Below are positions 38,792-48,888 of a stretch of DNA of 64,000 bases, in pieces. Source of the DNA: Corynebacterium breve (GTDB taxonomy: Bacteria; Actinomycetota; Actinomycetes; Mycobacteriales; Mycobacteriaceae); contig NZ_CP126969.1 of the NCBI RefSeq assembly GCF_030252165.1, forward strand, positions 1,488,001 through 1,552,000, read 5' to 3'. Every line of letters begins with the position of its first letter. The stretch's first letter is position 1. The position numbers and the translations under genes are program-made. A model generated the notes under the pieces. It was not told the origin of the DNA and did no database searches. It was given only the letters and a program-made list of their open reading frames with translations.

Positions 38792-39817
38792 TTACTTGTT
38801 TTGGCCGGAGTCTCCATTAGGTGCGGAGGATCCGCGAGTCTCCAGCTCCTCCAGCTGGGAAGCCAGGAGGGTCTTCAGGCGAGTGCGGTACTCGCGCTCG
38901 AAGGTGCGCAGTTCCCCGATGCGGGTTTCCAGAGCGGTCTGCTGCTGCTTCACCGTGTTCATAATTTCGGTGTGCTTCTTCTCAGCGTCAGCCTGGAGCT
39001 GTGCTGCCTTCTCCTCTGCCTGGCGAATTTGTGCCTCAGCGCGGGAGTTAGCGTCGTTGATGGTCTGCTCTGCCTGCTTCTCTGCGTCCTCAACGAGGGT
39101 CTTCGCACGAGTTTCGGCAGCTTGGGTGGTCTCTGCCGCCTGCTTCTCAGCCGCTGCGAGCTGGCTCTTCGAGCGAGAGTCTGCGTCTGCAAGCTGCCTG
39201 GTCGCCTTGGCCTCTGCCTCGTTCAGCTGCTTTTCTGCAGCTTCGCGAGCCTCGTCCAGCATGGACTTGGACTCAGCCTGCGCCTCGGAAGTCAGACGAT
39301 CCGACATTTCCTGTGCAAGGCCAAGGACCTTCGCAGCCTGAATGTGGGTCTCCGCGTTTGCGGTGTCTGGCTTCGCAGCTGCGGCCGCGCCGCCAGCGAA
39401 AGCTGCTGCCTGTGGCTGAGACTTAGCAGCGTTAGCTGCCTCCTCGCGAGCCTTCGCTGCATCCTGCTTCGCGTTCTTAGCTTCGTCTTCAGCCTTCGCC
39501 TTGGCGTCCTGTGCCTGCTTCAGCTTGTTGTCATACTCGGCACGCAACTTCTCTTCGATCTGCTTGCGTACTGCAGCTTCGTCGACGTCGGACTTGCCTG
39601 AAGCCACTGCTCCAGCACCAGTTGCGCCGCCTGCCTTGAGCTGGCTATCGAGGTCTTCGACGCGTGCGCGCAGGTCGTCATTCTCGTCCTGCAGTTGGGC
39701 CAGGGTGTCTTCAACCAAGTCCAAGAACTGGTCGACTTCATCCTCGTTGTAGCCCCGCTTGCCGATTGGTGGCTTGCTGAAAGCGACATTGTGCACGTCT
39801 GCTGGTGTCAGCGGCAT
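38792..39817 (-). CDS. wag31: Polar growth protein Wag31/DivIVA
   Basis: Cytoplasmic coiled-coil protein that marks cell poles and directs apical peptidoglycan synthesis in mycolate actinobacteria. The N-terminal DivIVA lipid-binding domain is clear: [38 protein letters not shown]. Most of residues 70-320 is a long Ala/Glu/Lys/Gln heptad coiled coil, interrupted by a Gly/Ala linker around residue 125. It ends in [10 protein letters not shown] plus a short polar tail. The length of 341 residues is close to the usual range. GAAGGGAA precedes the ATG. It ends at the terminator at 38748. Confidence 0.96.
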   Translation of the reverse strand: MPLTPADVHNVAFSKPPIGKRGYNEDEVDQFLDLVEDTLAQLQDENDDLRARVEDLDSQLKAGGATGAGAVASGKSDVDEAAVRKQIEEKLRAEYDNKLKQAQDAKAKAEDEAKNAKQDAAKAREEAANAAKSQPQAAAFAGGAAAAAKPDTANAETHIQAAKVLGLAQEMSDRLTSEAQAESKSMLDEAREAAEKQLNEAEAKATRQLADADSRSKSQLAAAEKQAAETTQAAETRAKTLVEDAEKQAEQTINDANSRAEAQIRQAEEKAAQLQADAEKKHTEIMNTVKQQQTALETRIGELRTFEREYRTRLKTLLASQLEELETRGSSAPNGDSGQNK

Positions 39818-40127
39818 AAGCGTTCCCTTCGAGTCTATGTTTCCCTTTCCAAACAGAGCATTTGTCGCTCTCCACTATGCGCGCGGCACAGCGATGAAAA
39901 GGTGTTTAGTACATCTTAGTTCATTTCTAATTGTTACATCTTCCAAGTCTAGTCATGACGTGACTCGGAAGGCACAACACTTACCCTTTATCTTTACCGT
40001 AGGTTCAGAGTTTCAACCACTCTCCCACCTGAAAGAACGCCCTAATCAATACACCTAAGCTCGCTCGGGATTACCCCCGATAGTGGTTAAGTTGCCAAGT
40101 TGTAATCTTCAAAACTGGCGTTTCACG
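39818..40127. other. Intergenic region upstream of wag31
   Basis: 310 bases without a gene between yggT and wag31. It is AT-rich around 39895-39950 and should hold the wag31 promoter on the minus strand; a TAAGAT hexamer near 39913-39918 (minus strand) is a possible -10, but I see no convincing -35. A short TCGGG/CCCGA stem is near 40067-40082. No RNA gene is recognisable. Confidence 0.5.
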
Positions 40128-40415
40128 TTAGAAGACGATTCGGATAATGGCACCGAGAATAGACAACGCGAAGAACAACACCAGAACGCTCAGATCCAGT
40201 GCCACTCCTCCCATCCGCATCGGCGGGATGATTCGTCGCAAAGCCTTAATCGGTGGGTCCGTGACAACAAAGAAGAACTCGGCAATCACCATAAACCAGC
40301 TCGGCGGTGCGAACTGACGGGAAAAAGACTGCACCATTTCAATCAGAATGCGCACGATAACGATGAGGGCGTAAATCCTCACGATCGCGTATAAAATCGC
40401 TCCAAGCATGCTCAC
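40128..40415 (-). CDS. YggT family membrane protein
   Basis: A 95-residue integral membrane protein with two hydrophobic helices joined by a conserved segment (FFFVVTDPPIKALRRIIPP), the YggT signature. The start shown is GTG 40415; ATG 40409 two codons later is equally possible. YggT proteins occur in the sepF-yggT-divIVA order in many Gram-positive bacteria, which suggests a role in division or osmotic adaptation, but no reaction is known. It follows sepF on the same strand, separated by a hairpin. Confidence 0.9.
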   Translation of the reverse strand: MSMLGAILYAIVRIYALIVIVRILIEMVQSFSRQFAPPSWFMVIAEFFFVVTDPPIKALRRIIPPMRMGGVALDLSVLVLFFALSILGAIIRIVF

Positions 40416-40451
40416 GAGTGCTTAGCCTACCTATTTCTGTGTTAAACGACG

Positions 40452-40497
40452 AACGCCCTGATTTCCCGGCTTGTGCACGAAAGAAATCTAGGGCGTT
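40452..40497. terminator. Hairpin between sepF and yggT
   Basis: AACGCCCT (40452-40459) with ATTTC pairs with GAAAT and AGGGCGTT (40490-40497), with a small internal bulge. On the minus strand it lies just after the sepF stop and is followed by a short U-containing stretch (CGTCGTTTAAC). It shares its AACGCCCT core with the strong terminator at 15085, so the two may come from one terminator family. Confidence 0.65.
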
Positions 40498-40550
40498 GGG
40501 TTCCGACCGTTACCGTCGATCCAAGACTGAACCGCAGCTCAGCGAGGTCT

Positions 40551-41018
40551 TTAGCGGAGCTTAGCTGCGCGCTCCAATTCGAGAGTGGTGATGCGGGCGT
40601 TTTCTGGAACGATCGCGAAGACTCGACGATCAGTGTCACTGTATCGCGTTAGATTGTGCATCTGGCCACGAAGTGCGAAGCACAGGCCTGCCGAGAAATC
40701 GACAACTGCCTTGCGCGCATCGCGGTCCAGCTCCGTCAAGTCCATCACAACTGCGTCGCCGTCGCGGAAAGGTTCGCCAATTTCCTTTGCCTCATCGTAA
40801 GAGCGCAGCGCCACTGCGACCACAGCAGGTGCGTATGCGCGTGGTGCGCGCTCGACAGGCTCAACGCGGTCAGCGCCGTAGGAAAAGGACCGCTCTGCTA
40901 CCGGCTCGTAAGCTGCAGATCCGTCGTCTTGGTAACGAGGTTCATCGTAGTAAGCGTCATCTTCAGGGCCGTATGGTGCGAATCCGAAGAATTCCTTGGC
41001 GCTTTTCATAATAGACAT
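40551..41018 (-). CDS. sepF: Cell division protein SepF
   Basis: FtsZ-binding membrane anchor of 155 residues. The N-terminal amphipathic helix (MSIMKSAKEFFGF) binds membrane, followed by an acidic Tyr/Asp linker (PEDDAYYDEPRYQDD). The conserved SepF core is visible: VVAVALRSYDEAKEIGEPFRDGDAVVMDLTEL, ARKAVVDFSAGLCFALRG and RVFAIVPENARIT. In actinobacteria without FtsA, SepF is the essential anchor of the Z ring. It lies between yggS and yggT in the usual order. Confidence 0.95.
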   Translation of the reverse strand: MSIMKSAKEFFGFAPYGPEDDAYYDEPRYQDDGSAAYEPVAERSFSYGADRVEPVERAPRAYAPAVVAVALRSYDEAKEIGEPFRDGDAVVMDLTELDRDARKAVVDFSAGLCFALRGQMHNLTRYSDTDRRVFAIVPENARITTLELERAAKLR

Positions 41019-41073
41019 GTGGCCACTCCTAAAGGTCGATCATTTTGGCGGTCGGTGCGCTGTTATCTGACCG

Positions 41074-41793
41074 TTAGCCTACGTGGCGCGCGCCAAGCAC
41101 TCCGGTTCCGACACGCACGATATCGCTTCCTTCAGCAATTGCTTTTTCGAAATCCCCCGACATTCCCGCCGAGAGTTTCATCGACCGGCCGAGGCTTTCA
41201 CCGAAGCGGTCCGCAAGCTCTCTCGCCTGCGCAAACACCTCCACGGGGTCGGTGTCTAAAGGCGGTACAACCATGATTCCGTCGAATCGCAAATGCTCTG
41301 TCTCTTCGACTAATGCAGCCAATTCATCCACATCATCAAGTGGGACTCCCCCGCGCGTGGGATCGTTATCCATTGACACTTGAATCAGACTTGGCAATTG
41401 GCCCGCTTCGCGGTCGCCTCGCTCGATCGCCAGCCCCACCCCTCGGTTGAGCCCCTCGGCCAACCGCACGGTATCTAGGGAGTGCACCTCATGTGCCCAA
41501 CGCGCAACAGCATTGGCCTTCTTGGTCTGGATTTGGCCGATCATCGCAATGCTTATCGACGACTCCCCGCGCGCTTTCAACTCTTCCGCTTTCGCACGGG
41601 CTTCCTGTTCGCGGTTTTCTCCCACCAAGTCCACACCTAGCTGACCTAGTATTTCAATGTCCTCCACCGGGTGAAATTTGGTGACCGGTAGCAGCTTTAC
41701 GCTTCCAGCCGTTCTGCCAGCAGCCTTTTCTGCGGCGCGGATGGTTTCCATCACTGAGTTCAGGTTGGCGGAGATGTCCTCGAAGCGGGTCAT
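41074..41793 (-). CDS. YggS family PLP homeostasis protein
   Basis: A 239-residue PLP-binding protein of the YggS/PROSC/PLPBP family, which balances vitamin B6 and keto acid pools and has no known enzyme activity of its own. The PLP lysine is in VKLLPVTKFHPVEDI, and the barrel motifs FDGIMVVPP and SAGMSGDFEKAIAEGSDIVRVGTGVLGAR are typical. It starts two bases before the end of the pgeF gene region on the same strand and is probably translated from the ftsZ-pgeF-yggS-sepF transcript. An exact 12-mer copy is at 41551. Confidence 0.93.
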   Translation of the reverse strand: MTRFEDISANLNSVMETIRAAEKAAGRTAGSVKLLPVTKFHPVEDIEILGQLGVDLVGENREQEARAKAEELKARGESSISIAMIGQIQTKKANAVARWAHEVHSLDTVRLAEGLNRGVGLAIERGDREAGQLPSLIQVSMDNDPTRGGVPLDDVDELAALVEETEHLRFDGIMVVPPLDTDPVEVFAQARELADRFGESLGRSMKLSAGMSGDFEKAIAEGSDIVRVGTGVLGARHVG

Positions 41794-41795
41794 CG

Positions 41796-42527
41796 CTACG
41801 CCTCCTTGCCGGTAAGCCAGACGACGCCTGCTTGCCTTCCAGTGGTGCCCTCGCGGCGGTAGGAAAAGAAGTCCTCGTCGGTAATCGTGTCCCTTGGGTC
41901 GGCATCGATGTTGGTAATGCCCATTCCCATTAGTTGGCGGACCAATCCTGCGCGCACGTCGATGCCTGGGGTGCCTTGCTTTGTTGTTGCGCGTGAGCCT
42001 GGGAGATGCTGTTCCACATCGGCAGCCATAGATTCCGGCACCTCGTAGGATTCACCAGCTGCGGCCGGCCCCAGGATGACCTGAATATTCTGCGGTTTAG
42101 CCCCCAATTCAATCATTTTGTTCACCGTGTTCGGGATGATTCCGTTACGAGCACCCATTCGGCCGGCGTGGGCTACTGCTGCAACACCGTTCGAATGGTC
42201 CGCAAGTAGAACTGGAACGCAATCGGCCACGAGGACGCACAGCGCCAAACCTGGTGTGGTGGTCACTAAGGCATCGGTCGCTTCTACGGGTGTGTCCTGT
42301 GCCTTGTTGACCACTGTGACGTTGTTGGTGTGGAGTTGTTCCATCCACACAAAGTTCTCCTGCGGCAGGTCGAGGATCTGGGCTAGGCGGGCCCGGTTGT
42401 CGGCAACGGCCTGCGGATCATCGCCGACGTGGTCACCAAGGTTGAAGGAGGCGTACGGGGATTGGGAAACCCCGCCTGCACGGGTGGTAAACACCATGCG
42501 GACGGGGCGATTTTCTAACTGCGACAT
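41796..42527 (-). CDS. pgeF: PgeF-type peptidoglycan editing / polyphenol oxidase family protein
   Basis: A 243-residue copper/zinc-dependent family protein (DUF152, YfiH/PgeF), which in other bacteria removes wrong amino acids (L-Ser at position 1) from peptidoglycan precursors. Conserved motifs: FTTRAGGVSQSPYASFNLGDHVGDD, the QLHTNNV histidine, LCVLVADCVPVLLAD with the metal Cys, and VAHAGRMGARNGI. ATG 42527 follows GGAG (six-base spacing). The longer open frame to 42590 would overlap ftsZ and is rejected. It is directly downstream of ftsZ. Confidence 0.93.
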   Translation of the reverse strand: MSQLENRPVRMVFTTRAGGVSQSPYASFNLGDHVGDDPQAVADNRARLAQILDLPQENFVWMEQLHTNNVTVVNKAQDTPVEATDALVTTTPGLALCVLVADCVPVLLADHSNGVAAVAHAGRMGARNGIIPNTVNKMIELGAKPQNIQVILGPAAAGESYEVPESMAADVEQHLPGSRATTKQGTPGIDVRAGLVRQLMGMGITNIDADPRDTITDEDFFSYRREGTTGRQAGVVWLTGKEA

Positions 42528-42552
42528 GTTCTCCAGGCTAGCGCAGCGTGGC

Positions 42553-43773
42553 TTAGCGCATGAAGCTTGGCACGTCCAAGTCGTCGTCATCGTCGCGGCG
42601 ACGTCGGTTGCCGCGGTCGGAGCGAGTCTCCGACGGGGTGAACAGGCCAGTGCTGCGTGGCTCCTGGCGGTAGCGCACAGGCTCTTCTACCTCTGCGACT
42701 TCCTCTTCGCGGGCGCGCTCGTCGAAAAGCGATCCCCGAGAAGGCGCTGGTGTAGCAGCCTCGGACTGCGGCGCCGCTGGCTCAGCTTCGACATCAGGTT
42801 GCGCGTTGCCTGTTGGCAAGGCGTTTGCCTTCTCGTCGAAACCGGTAGCGATAATGGTCACGCGGACCTCGTCGCCCAGGTTGTCATCGATGATGGTGCC
42901 GAAGATGATGTTGGCATCGTCGTCAGCCTTCTCCTCAACGATGGATGCTGCGTTGTTCACTTCCATCAGGCCAAGATCGGAACCACCGGCAACGGAAATC
43001 AGTACGCCCTTGGCGCCTTCCATGGTGGATTCTAAAAGTGGCGAATTGATCGCCTGAAGGGTTGCATCCATGACGCGGTTGTCGCCGCGGGAAGAGCCAA
43101 CACCCATCAGTGCGGAACCAGCGTCTGCCATGACGGAGCGCACATCGGCAAAGTCGACGTTGATCATTCCTGGGATCGTGATCAGGTTGGTGATGCCCTG
43201 CACACCGTTGTACAAAACCTCGTCGGCCGCACGGAAGGCTTCCATCATGGACAGCTCCTGGTCGCCAAGCTGCAGGAGGCGGTCGTTAGGAATGACGATG
43301 ACGGTATCGCAGACTTCCTTAAGGGTCTCGATGCCAGCCATTGCCTGACGGGTACGACGCTTGCCCTCGAAGGAGAACGGGCGGGTGACAACGCCGATGG
43401 TCAGCGCCCCCATCTTCTTTGCAATGCCAGCGACAACTGGAGCAGCGCCGGTACCCGTGCCACCGCCCTCGCCTGCGGTAACGAAGACCATATCCGAGCC
43501 CTTCAGCGACTCTTCGATCTCACTTTTGTGGTCTTCTGCGGAGGTACGACCCACGTCAGGATTAGCGCCTGCACCAAGGCCACGTGTTGCTTCACGGCCG
43601 ATATCGAGCTTGGTGTCGGCATCGGTGAACAGTAGCGCTTGGGAGTCAGTGTTGATGGCAACGAACTCGACGCCCTTGAGGCCCTCTTCGATCATGCGGT
43701 TCACCGCATTGACTCCGCCGCCGCCGACACCGACGACGCGGATCATGGCGAGGTAGTTGTTCGGAGATGTCAT
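42553..43773 (-). CDS. ftsZ: Cell division protein FtsZ
   Basis: Tubulin-like GTPase that builds the division ring. Motifs: the N-terminal [19 protein letters not shown], the tubulin signature [15 protein letters not shown], the T7 loop [11 protein letters not shown], and the C-terminal conserved peptide DLDVPSFMR that SepF binds. A disordered linker of about 80 residues joins the GTPase core to it. The length of 406 residues is normal. It is the first gene after a 195-base gap from ftsQ that probably contains its own promoter on the minus strand, since ftsZ is made in excess. Confidence 0.98.
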   Translation of the reverse strand: MTSPNNYLAMIRVVGVGGGGVNAVNRMIEEGLKGVEFVAINTDSQALLFTDADTKLDIGREATRGLGAGANPDVGRTSAEDHKSEIEESLKGSDMVFVTAGEGGGTGTGAAPVVAGIAKKMGALTIGVVTRPFSFEGKRRTRQAMAGIETLKEVCDTVIVIPNDRLLQLGDQELSMMEAFRAADEVLYNGVQGITNLITIPGMINVDFADVRSVMADAGSALMGVGSSRGDNRVMDATLQAINSPLLESTMEGAKGVLISVAGGSDLGLMEVNNAASIVEEKADDDANIIFGTIIDDNLGDEVRVTIIATGFDEKANALPTGNAQPDVEAEPAAPQSEAATPAPSRGSLFDERAREEEVAEVEEPVRYRQEPRSTGLFTPSETRSDRGNRRRRDDDDDLDVPSFMR

Positions 43774-43968
43774 GTGAGAATGCTCGCCTTTCAGAACATA
43801 AATGGAAAATCTTTGTACGCAGTTAGTGGGAGGCCCGTTGTAAGGCCAACCGGACTGCTTCCATCATGTCGAAGATTCTACAGAAATCAGGTTTATTTAA
43901 CCGGCGTGTCGAGACCCTCAACCTCAACTTTAGACTTTTAACCTGGGGAAATGCCGAAGCCTCTCCGA

Positions 43969-44661
43969 CTAGCGCACGCCAATCATGGCAGGGTTCGAAA
44001 CATCAAACTCCTGGCCCTCGCGTTCGAGCACCGTGTCTAGCGCGATGGCCTTGTCGTGGTTGTCCTCCGACGCGCCCCATGTGACACGACGCCCATCATC
44101 GATCAAGACTTCGTAGTTAAACTGGTCACGAACTTCCAACGCGGTCACCCTGCGACGTGTTTCTTCGCTTATCGACGAAGCGATGTCCGTTGCGTTCTTC
44201 CGCGCCTGTTCTTCGCCACTTCCGTCGCCGGTGATTTCGATCGCTTCAGCTGGTGGCTCGGCAACGACAAAGTCTTCGCCCTCCGCATTAATCAAATGCG
44301 TACCGTCGGCCTCCGAGAGAAAAGCAACGGCTTCGTGTTCCGTGATATTGATATCCAAGCTCGATGGCCAGCCACGTGACACAGTCACCGATTTCACCCA
44401 TGGCATTCCCGCCACGCCGGAAGCGGCCGCCCCGACATCGACCTGCGCTAGGATCTCTCCCTCGGCGACTCCGGCTGCCTCCACCACCTGCTCCTGGGGC
44501 AGATGGTCGTTACCGGTCACCTTGTATTCGCGCACGGTAAAAAGTGGCGTGAACATGACAACCACGGCCACAACGGCAACTAGTGCGAGTGCGATCGCGG
44601 CTGCAATCCAGGCCTTCTTGCGCGAGGGGCGAACGGGTTCGGAACGGGCAACGGTGGACAT
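43969..44661 (-). CDS. ftsQ: Cell division protein FtsQ
   Basis: Bitopic membrane protein of the divisome. Residues of about 18-40 form the single transmembrane helix, followed by a POTRA domain (FTVREYKVTGNDHLPQEQVVEAAGV) and the FtsQ domain (SWPSSLDINITEHEAVAFL, VTALEVRDQFNYEVLIDDGRRV). The length of 230 residues is usual for corynebacteria. It lies five bases downstream of murC, as in most dcw clusters. An exact 12-mer copy is at 44167. Confidence 0.95.
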   Translation of the reverse strand: MSTVARSEPVRPSRKKAWIAAAIALALVAVVAVVVMFTPLFTVREYKVTGNDHLPQEQVVEAAGVAEGEILAQVDVGAAASGVAGMPWVKSVTVSRGWPSSLDINITEHEAVAFLSEADGTHLINAEGEDFVVAEPPAEAIEITGDGSGEEQARKNATDIASSISEETRRRVTALEVRDQFNYEVLIDDGRRVTWGASEDNHDKAIALDTVLEREGQEFDVSNPAMIGVR

Positions 44662-44666
44662 GGCGA

Positions 44667-46139
44667 TTACTTCTCCGCCAAGTTGTTCAGGATTTCGTCG
44701 GCAAGCATGGTGACAGAGCCTGCGCCCATCGTGAGGACTAGATCGCCCGCGTTGACCAGCTCTCGAACTACTAGTGGAGCTTGGAGAAATTCCTTCTCAA
44801 ACCTCACCTCGGTTGTTTCTGTGTTGATGCGCTCGGTGATGATCCGGGAGTCAACGCCTTCCACCGGCGCTTCGCGTGCGCCGAAGATGTCGAGGACTAC
44901 GGCGGCGTCGGCAAGCGAAAGCGTCTCAGCAAACTCAGCAGCGAACTCGATGGTGCGCGAGTACAGGTGGGGCTGGAAGCACACAACAACGCGGGAGCCG
45001 TTACCCTCTGCGTCAACTTTGGCGCGGGCAGCAGTAAGAACGGCTTCGACCTCGGTCGGGTGATGCGCATAATCGTCGTAGACACGAGTACCAGCGTAGG
45101 GGCCTTCGGCGACCTCCCCGCGATATTCAAAGCGACGGCGCACACCGGTAAATTCGCTCAAGCCCTCGACCATGCGCATCGGCTCGGCGTCGGCAAGGAC
45201 GCCGGCAAGAAGTGCGGCGGCCGAATTAAGCACCATGTGGCGACCAGGAATCTGCAGTTGGTACGTCAACGAGGCAGCAGGGGCTACCGTGTTTAGGCTC
45301 ACAGTGACTTCGGTTGCCTCGGCAGTAACCTCCTCATCAGTGATCACAACCCCAGGAGTGATCTCGCGGTGGCGCTCACACGCCTCCAGAGTGCCGTAGC
45401 CCAGCACAGCCACGCCTCGCTCCTGCGCGCGCTTGCCGCAGGCGGCGGCTTCGTCGTCATCAAGGCAGACAACAAGGTGGCCGTCCTCGGTGACGCGATC
45501 GGCGAACTCGTCAAAGACCTGGAAGTACGCCTCGCGCGTGCCAAAGTAATCCAGGTGATCCGGCTCGATGTTGGTGATCACCGCAACGTCCGGCTTGTAG
45601 CGCAGCAGCGACGCATCGGACTCGTCGGCCTCAGCCACAAAGGCGGAGCCCGAGCCGTGGTGTGCATTTGTTCCTGCGCGGTTGAGCTGCCCACCGATAG
45701 CAAACGATGGGTCCTCGCCTGCCTGTTGCAACGCGACGACCGCCATCGAGGTAGTAGACGTCTTTCCGTGCGTACCCGCGAAGAGTACTTGTGTGTAGCC
45801 CTCCATCAGCTCGCCAAGCAAGTCGGAACGTCGAATGACCGGGATGTTCTCCTGCGCGGCGCGCACGAGTTCGGGATTGTCCTTCGGGATGGCTGCGAAG
45901 CTGGTCACAACGACAGTCGGCAGCTCACCTGCGAGTTCAAGATTAGCGGCATCGTGACCGATAGCGATCTTTGCGCCTTGCCCCATCAGGGCACGCACCG
46001 GGCGGGAGTCCTTGACGTCGGAGCCGGTGACCACGCTGCCGCGGTCGAGGAGAATGCGCGCGACTCCCGACATGCCCGAGCCACCAATACCAATCAGATG
46101 AACTCGCGACAGGTCGATGTCAGTGCCGGTGGTAGTCAC
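44667..46139 (-). CDS. murC: UDP-N-acetylmuramate-L-alanine ligase MurC
   Basis: ATP-dependent cytoplasmic ligase adding L-Ala to UDP-MurNAc. Motifs: [19 protein letters not shown] (nucleotide/UDP site), ATP loop [13 protein letters not shown], and [17 protein letters not shown] choose GTG 46139 because AAGGAG (46149-46154) lies nine bases upstream; the longer frame from a TTG at 46166 would swallow that site. The product has 490 residues. A heptamer tandem repeat lies between the murG stop and this gene. Confidence 0.97.
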   Translation of the reverse strand: MTTTGTDIDLSRVHLIGIGGSGMSGVARILLDRGSVVTGSDVKDSRPVRALMGQGAKIAIGHDAANLELAGELPTVVVTSFAAIPKDNPELVRAAQENIPVIRRSDLLGELMEGYTQVLFAGTHGKTSTTSMAVVALQQAGEDPSFAIGGQLNRAGTNAHHGSGSAFVAEADESDASLLRYKPDVAVITNIEPDHLDYFGTREAYFQVFDEFADRVTEDGHLVVCLDDDEAAACGKRAQERGVAVLGYGTLEACERHREITPGVVITDEEVTAEATEVTVSLNTVAPAASLTYQLQIPGRHMVLNSAAALLAGVLADAEPMRMVEGLSEFTGVRRRFEYRGEVAEGPYAGTRVYDDYAHHPTEVEAVLTAARAKVDAEGNGSRVVVCFQPHLYSRTIEFAAEFAETLSLADAAVVLDIFGAREAPVEGVDSRIITERINTETTEVRFEKEFLQAPLVVRELVNAGDLVLTMGAGSVTMLADEILNNLAEK

Positions 46140-46190
46140 AGTGAGGGTCTCCTTGTTCTGGGTCAATTGGGTCTATCCAGTGCCTTGTGG

Positions 46191-46217
46191 CAGTGCTCAG
46201 TGCTCAGTGCTCAGTAC
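46191..46217. repeat. Tandem CAGTGCT heptamer repeat
   Basis: CAGTGCT occurs three times in direct tandem, followed by the near-copy CAGTACT, ending just at the murG stop. It fills part of the murG-murC spacer, which is otherwise short or absent between mur genes. Copy number may vary by slippage between strains. Confidence 0.9.
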
Positions 46218-47291
46218 TTAACGCTTAGCGCCGTCAACGATCTTCTGTGCGATTTCAGCCGCAACGTTACCTGCACCAGTGTCCTTCAGCGCTTTACGCA
46301 TCGCATCGTAAGTGTTCTGATCAGACAAGATGTTGACTACGTTCTCCACCAGCACGTCTCCGGTGAAATCAGCATCGTCGATGCAACGCGCGGCGCCCGC
46401 TTCCACAACGTGGACGGAGTTCAGCCCCTGTTCGCCGTTGCCATGAGGAAGTGGGACGTACACCGCAGGAAGTCCCGCCGCAGATACTTCTGCCACAGTC
46501 ATTGCACCTGAGCGGCACACCACGACGTCCGCCACCGCGTACGCAGCTTCCATGTCTTCGATGTATGGCACGGCGGTATAGCCAGAGTGTGGCTCCGGCG
46601 CATCATTTTTCTGCCCGTATGCGTGCAATACTTGGTAGCCCGCCGCGTCGAGGCGGCCGACGGCATCAGCCACGGCATCATTAATACGCACGGCGCCCTG
46701 GGACCCACCCGTTACCAAAACGGTCTTCTTATTCGGATCCAGGTTCCACTGGGCATACCCTCGCGCCGCTTTCACACCGTCTGGATCGGCACCCACGCCG
46801 GGGCGGACTGGAATACCAATGACCTCGCCCTTCATTCCCGAATTGGCCACTGCATTAAAGCCAGTACCGCCGAGGCGCACGCCTAGTTTATTCGCCATGC
46901 CCGCGAGCGCGTTGGTTTCATGAATATAGAACGGGATGCGCAGCGATGCCGCCGCCATGTATGCCGAAGCAGACACGTATCCACCGGTACCAAACACCAC
47001 ATCGGCGTTCGCGTCTCGCAGCACCTTGCGGGCTTGCCCTACCGACTTTGCGATTTTGAAAGGCAGCGCAAGAAGTTTCAGAGGCTGCTTCCGCGGCACC
47101 GGCACTGGATCGATCAGGGCGAGCTCAAATCCACGAGCTGGAACAATCGACGTTTCCAAACCCTTAGGGGTGCCGAGTGCGCTGACGGTTACACCGTGGT
47201 CGTCGCGAAGTACTTCACCCACAGCCAATGCAGGTTCAATGTGACCGGCGGTGCCTCCGCCTGCAAGAACTACTGTTAAGTTGTCAGCCAT
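46218..47291 (-). CDS. murG: UDP-N-acetylglucosamine transferase MurG
   Basis: Peripheral GT28 enzyme that adds GlcNAc to lipid I, giving lipid II at the inner membrane. Motifs: VVLAGGGTAGHIEPALAV (N-terminal glycine loop), HETNALAGMANKLG, VTGGSQGAVRIND, and VCRSGAMTVAEVSAAGLPAVYVPLPHGNGEQ for UDP-GlcNAc. The ATG at 47291 follows AAGGTGA; the frame to 47315 would add eight residues. The length of 357 is normal. Confidence 0.97.
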   Translation of the reverse strand: MADNLTVVLAGGGTAGHIEPALAVGEVLRDDHGVTVSALGTPKGLETSIVPARGFELALIDPVPVPRKQPLKLLALPFKIAKSVGQARKVLRDANADVVFGTGGYVSASAYMAAASLRIPFYIHETNALAGMANKLGVRLGGTGFNAVANSGMKGEVIGIPVRPGVGADPDGVKAARGYAQWNLDPNKKTVLVTGGSQGAVRINDAVADAVGRLDAAGYQVLHAYGQKNDAPEPHSGYTAVPYIEDMEAAYAVADVVVCRSGAMTVAEVSAAGLPAVYVPLPHGNGEQGLNSVHVVEAGAARCIDDADFTGDVLVENVVNILSDQNTYDAMRKALKDTGAGNVAAEIAQKIVDGAKR

Positions 47292-47356
47292 GAGTGTTGT
47301 CACCTTCTGAATCATTAGTGGCAGCTAGGTACTGCGCGCGGTAAAGCTATTACAGA

Positions 47357-48880
47357 TTAGCGCCGATCTTGGTTGCGTCCACCACGAGGGTTGTGACGTC
47401 GTTCGCTACGGTTCGAAGGTACCCGACCGGAACGCGCGGCAGGGGCCCGACGAGGGCGCTCCGGCTTCACTGTCTCACGTGCAGCACCGCGACGCTTGTC
47501 GACGACGCGCTCGCCCTTCGTAGGCCGCGGGCGGACAGTGACTGGCTTGCCAAACCGGTCTGGCTGTTCGTCGTTACGCTTCTCAGCACGCTCAGCTACC
47601 TGGACTGGGGCCTTGGGCTCTGGGATGCCCAACGCACGATCGAACAATGGGCGACCGTGGTTCTGCATCGAAGAAACAGCATCTGGCTCATGGCGGGCAA
47701 CGGATGCAAGCAGGCCCATCGAAGTCAGCGTGATAATGGCCGAGGTACCGCCCGCAGAGATCAGGGGCAGCTGAATACCAGTCACTGGCAGCAGACCGAC
47801 GACGTATCCGATGTTGATGAATGCCTGGACAACCACTCCAGCAGTCAATGTGCCCGCGAGCAACGCTTGATACTGGTTCGCTGCGCGACGGGCTGTCCGG
47901 AAACCGAACCAGCCGAGACCGAGGAACAGCAAGATGACAAGCGAGCCACCCCATAGCCCCAGTTCCTCGCCGATCACGGCGAAAATGAAGTCGTTTTTCG
48001 CTTCAGGGAGGTAGAACCACTTCGCCCGCGATTGGCCCAAACCGACGCCGAAAAATGATCCATCGGCCAAGGAGAGGAACCCCTGGTACGACTGAAAAGC
48101 AGCGCCTTGGGTATCTTCAAAGTTACCGACGAAGGCATCAAAAAACGTGTGGAAACGGGCCGAACGGAATCCGCCTGCCGCCATCAAAAGAAAAACAGCA
48201 ACAGCACCGAATGCCGCGACCACCGCAATGAACACCCATGACACACCGGCAAACAACAACACAAACCCGACAACAATGGCGAAGGCGATGGCCATGCCGA
48301 TGTCACCCTGAAGTGCGATGAGGATGATGCACAAGCTTGCGACAAGGATAAAGGGACCAAAGCCGTTCTTCCAGCCGAGGCTTCGTGGGTCTTTGTTCGC
48401 CAACAAGCTTGCGCCCCAGATGGCGATTGCCACCTTTGCCACTTCGGAGGGCTGGAGCTGGAAGCCTGGCAACGCGATCCAGGACTGAGAACCTACAGAA
48501 TCACGGCCGGTACCGATGCCGGGGATCAAGACGGCGATCAACAAGACGAACGAGATCAACATGATCCAAGGAGCCCAGAGACGAACACGTTCAGGCGAGA
48601 CTTTGAGTGCGGCCCAAAAACCAACTAATCCGATTGCGACCATGATGGCTTGTTTGACTGGCTGCGCCCAAACTGTCTGATCGTCGATTACTGACCATGT
48701 CATGGACGAGCTCATCACCATGATTACGCCTAAAAAGGCAAGCACTAAGACGATCGAGCGAATTGCGATGTAGTCGAGCAAGGGTTGCTGATTCATCCAG
48801 TGGGCGGCTCGCTCAATCCCCCGCGCCACGCCCGATCGTGCCGGGGCTGGCTTCGTCGAACGGTCGCGAGTTGCAGTCAT
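47357..48880 (-). CDS. ftsW: Septal peptidoglycan polymerase FtsW
   Basis: SEDS-family glycosyltransferase polymerising lipid II with FtsI. About ten transmembrane helices; SEDS motifs include SWIALPGFQLQPSEVAKVAI, LQGDIGMAIAFA, GVGLGQSRAKWFYLPEAKNDFIFAVIGEELG and TGIQLPLISAGGTS. The C-terminal 95 residues form a very basic Arg/Pro-rich cytoplasmic tail (RPRRAPAARSGR and similar), longer than in E. coli and common in actinobacteria. The total length is 507 residues. It lies between murD and murG in the normal order. Confidence 0.96.
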   Translation of the reverse strand: MTATRDRSTKPAPARSGVARGIERAAHWMNQQPLLDYIAIRSIVLVLAFLGVIMVMSSSMTWSVIDDQTVWAQPVKQAIMVAIGLVGFWAALKVSPERVRLWAPWIMLISFVLLIAVLIPGIGTGRDSVGSQSWIALPGFQLQPSEVAKVAIAIWGASLLANKDPRSLGWKNGFGPFILVASLCIILIALQGDIGMAIAFAIVVGFVLLFAGVSWVFIAVVAAFGAVAVFLLMAAGGFRSARFHTFFDAFVGNFEDTQGAAFQSYQGFLSLADGSFFGVGLGQSRAKWFYLPEAKNDFIFAVIGEELGLWGGSLVILLFLGLGWFGFRTARRAANQYQALLAGTLTAGVVVQAFINIGYVVGLLPVTGIQLPLISAGGTSAIITLTSMGLLASVARHEPDAVSSMQNHGRPLFDRALGIPEPKAPVQVAERAEKRNDEQPDRFGKPVTVRPRPTKGERVVDKRRGAARETVKPERPRRAPAARSGRVPSNRSERRHNPRGGRNQDRR

Positions 48881-48888
48881 GGTGGGGT

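Noticed and set aside
45369..46511. Plus-strand open frame of 380 codons over murC and murG
   Set aside because: Spans two conserved minus-strand genes; codon shadow.
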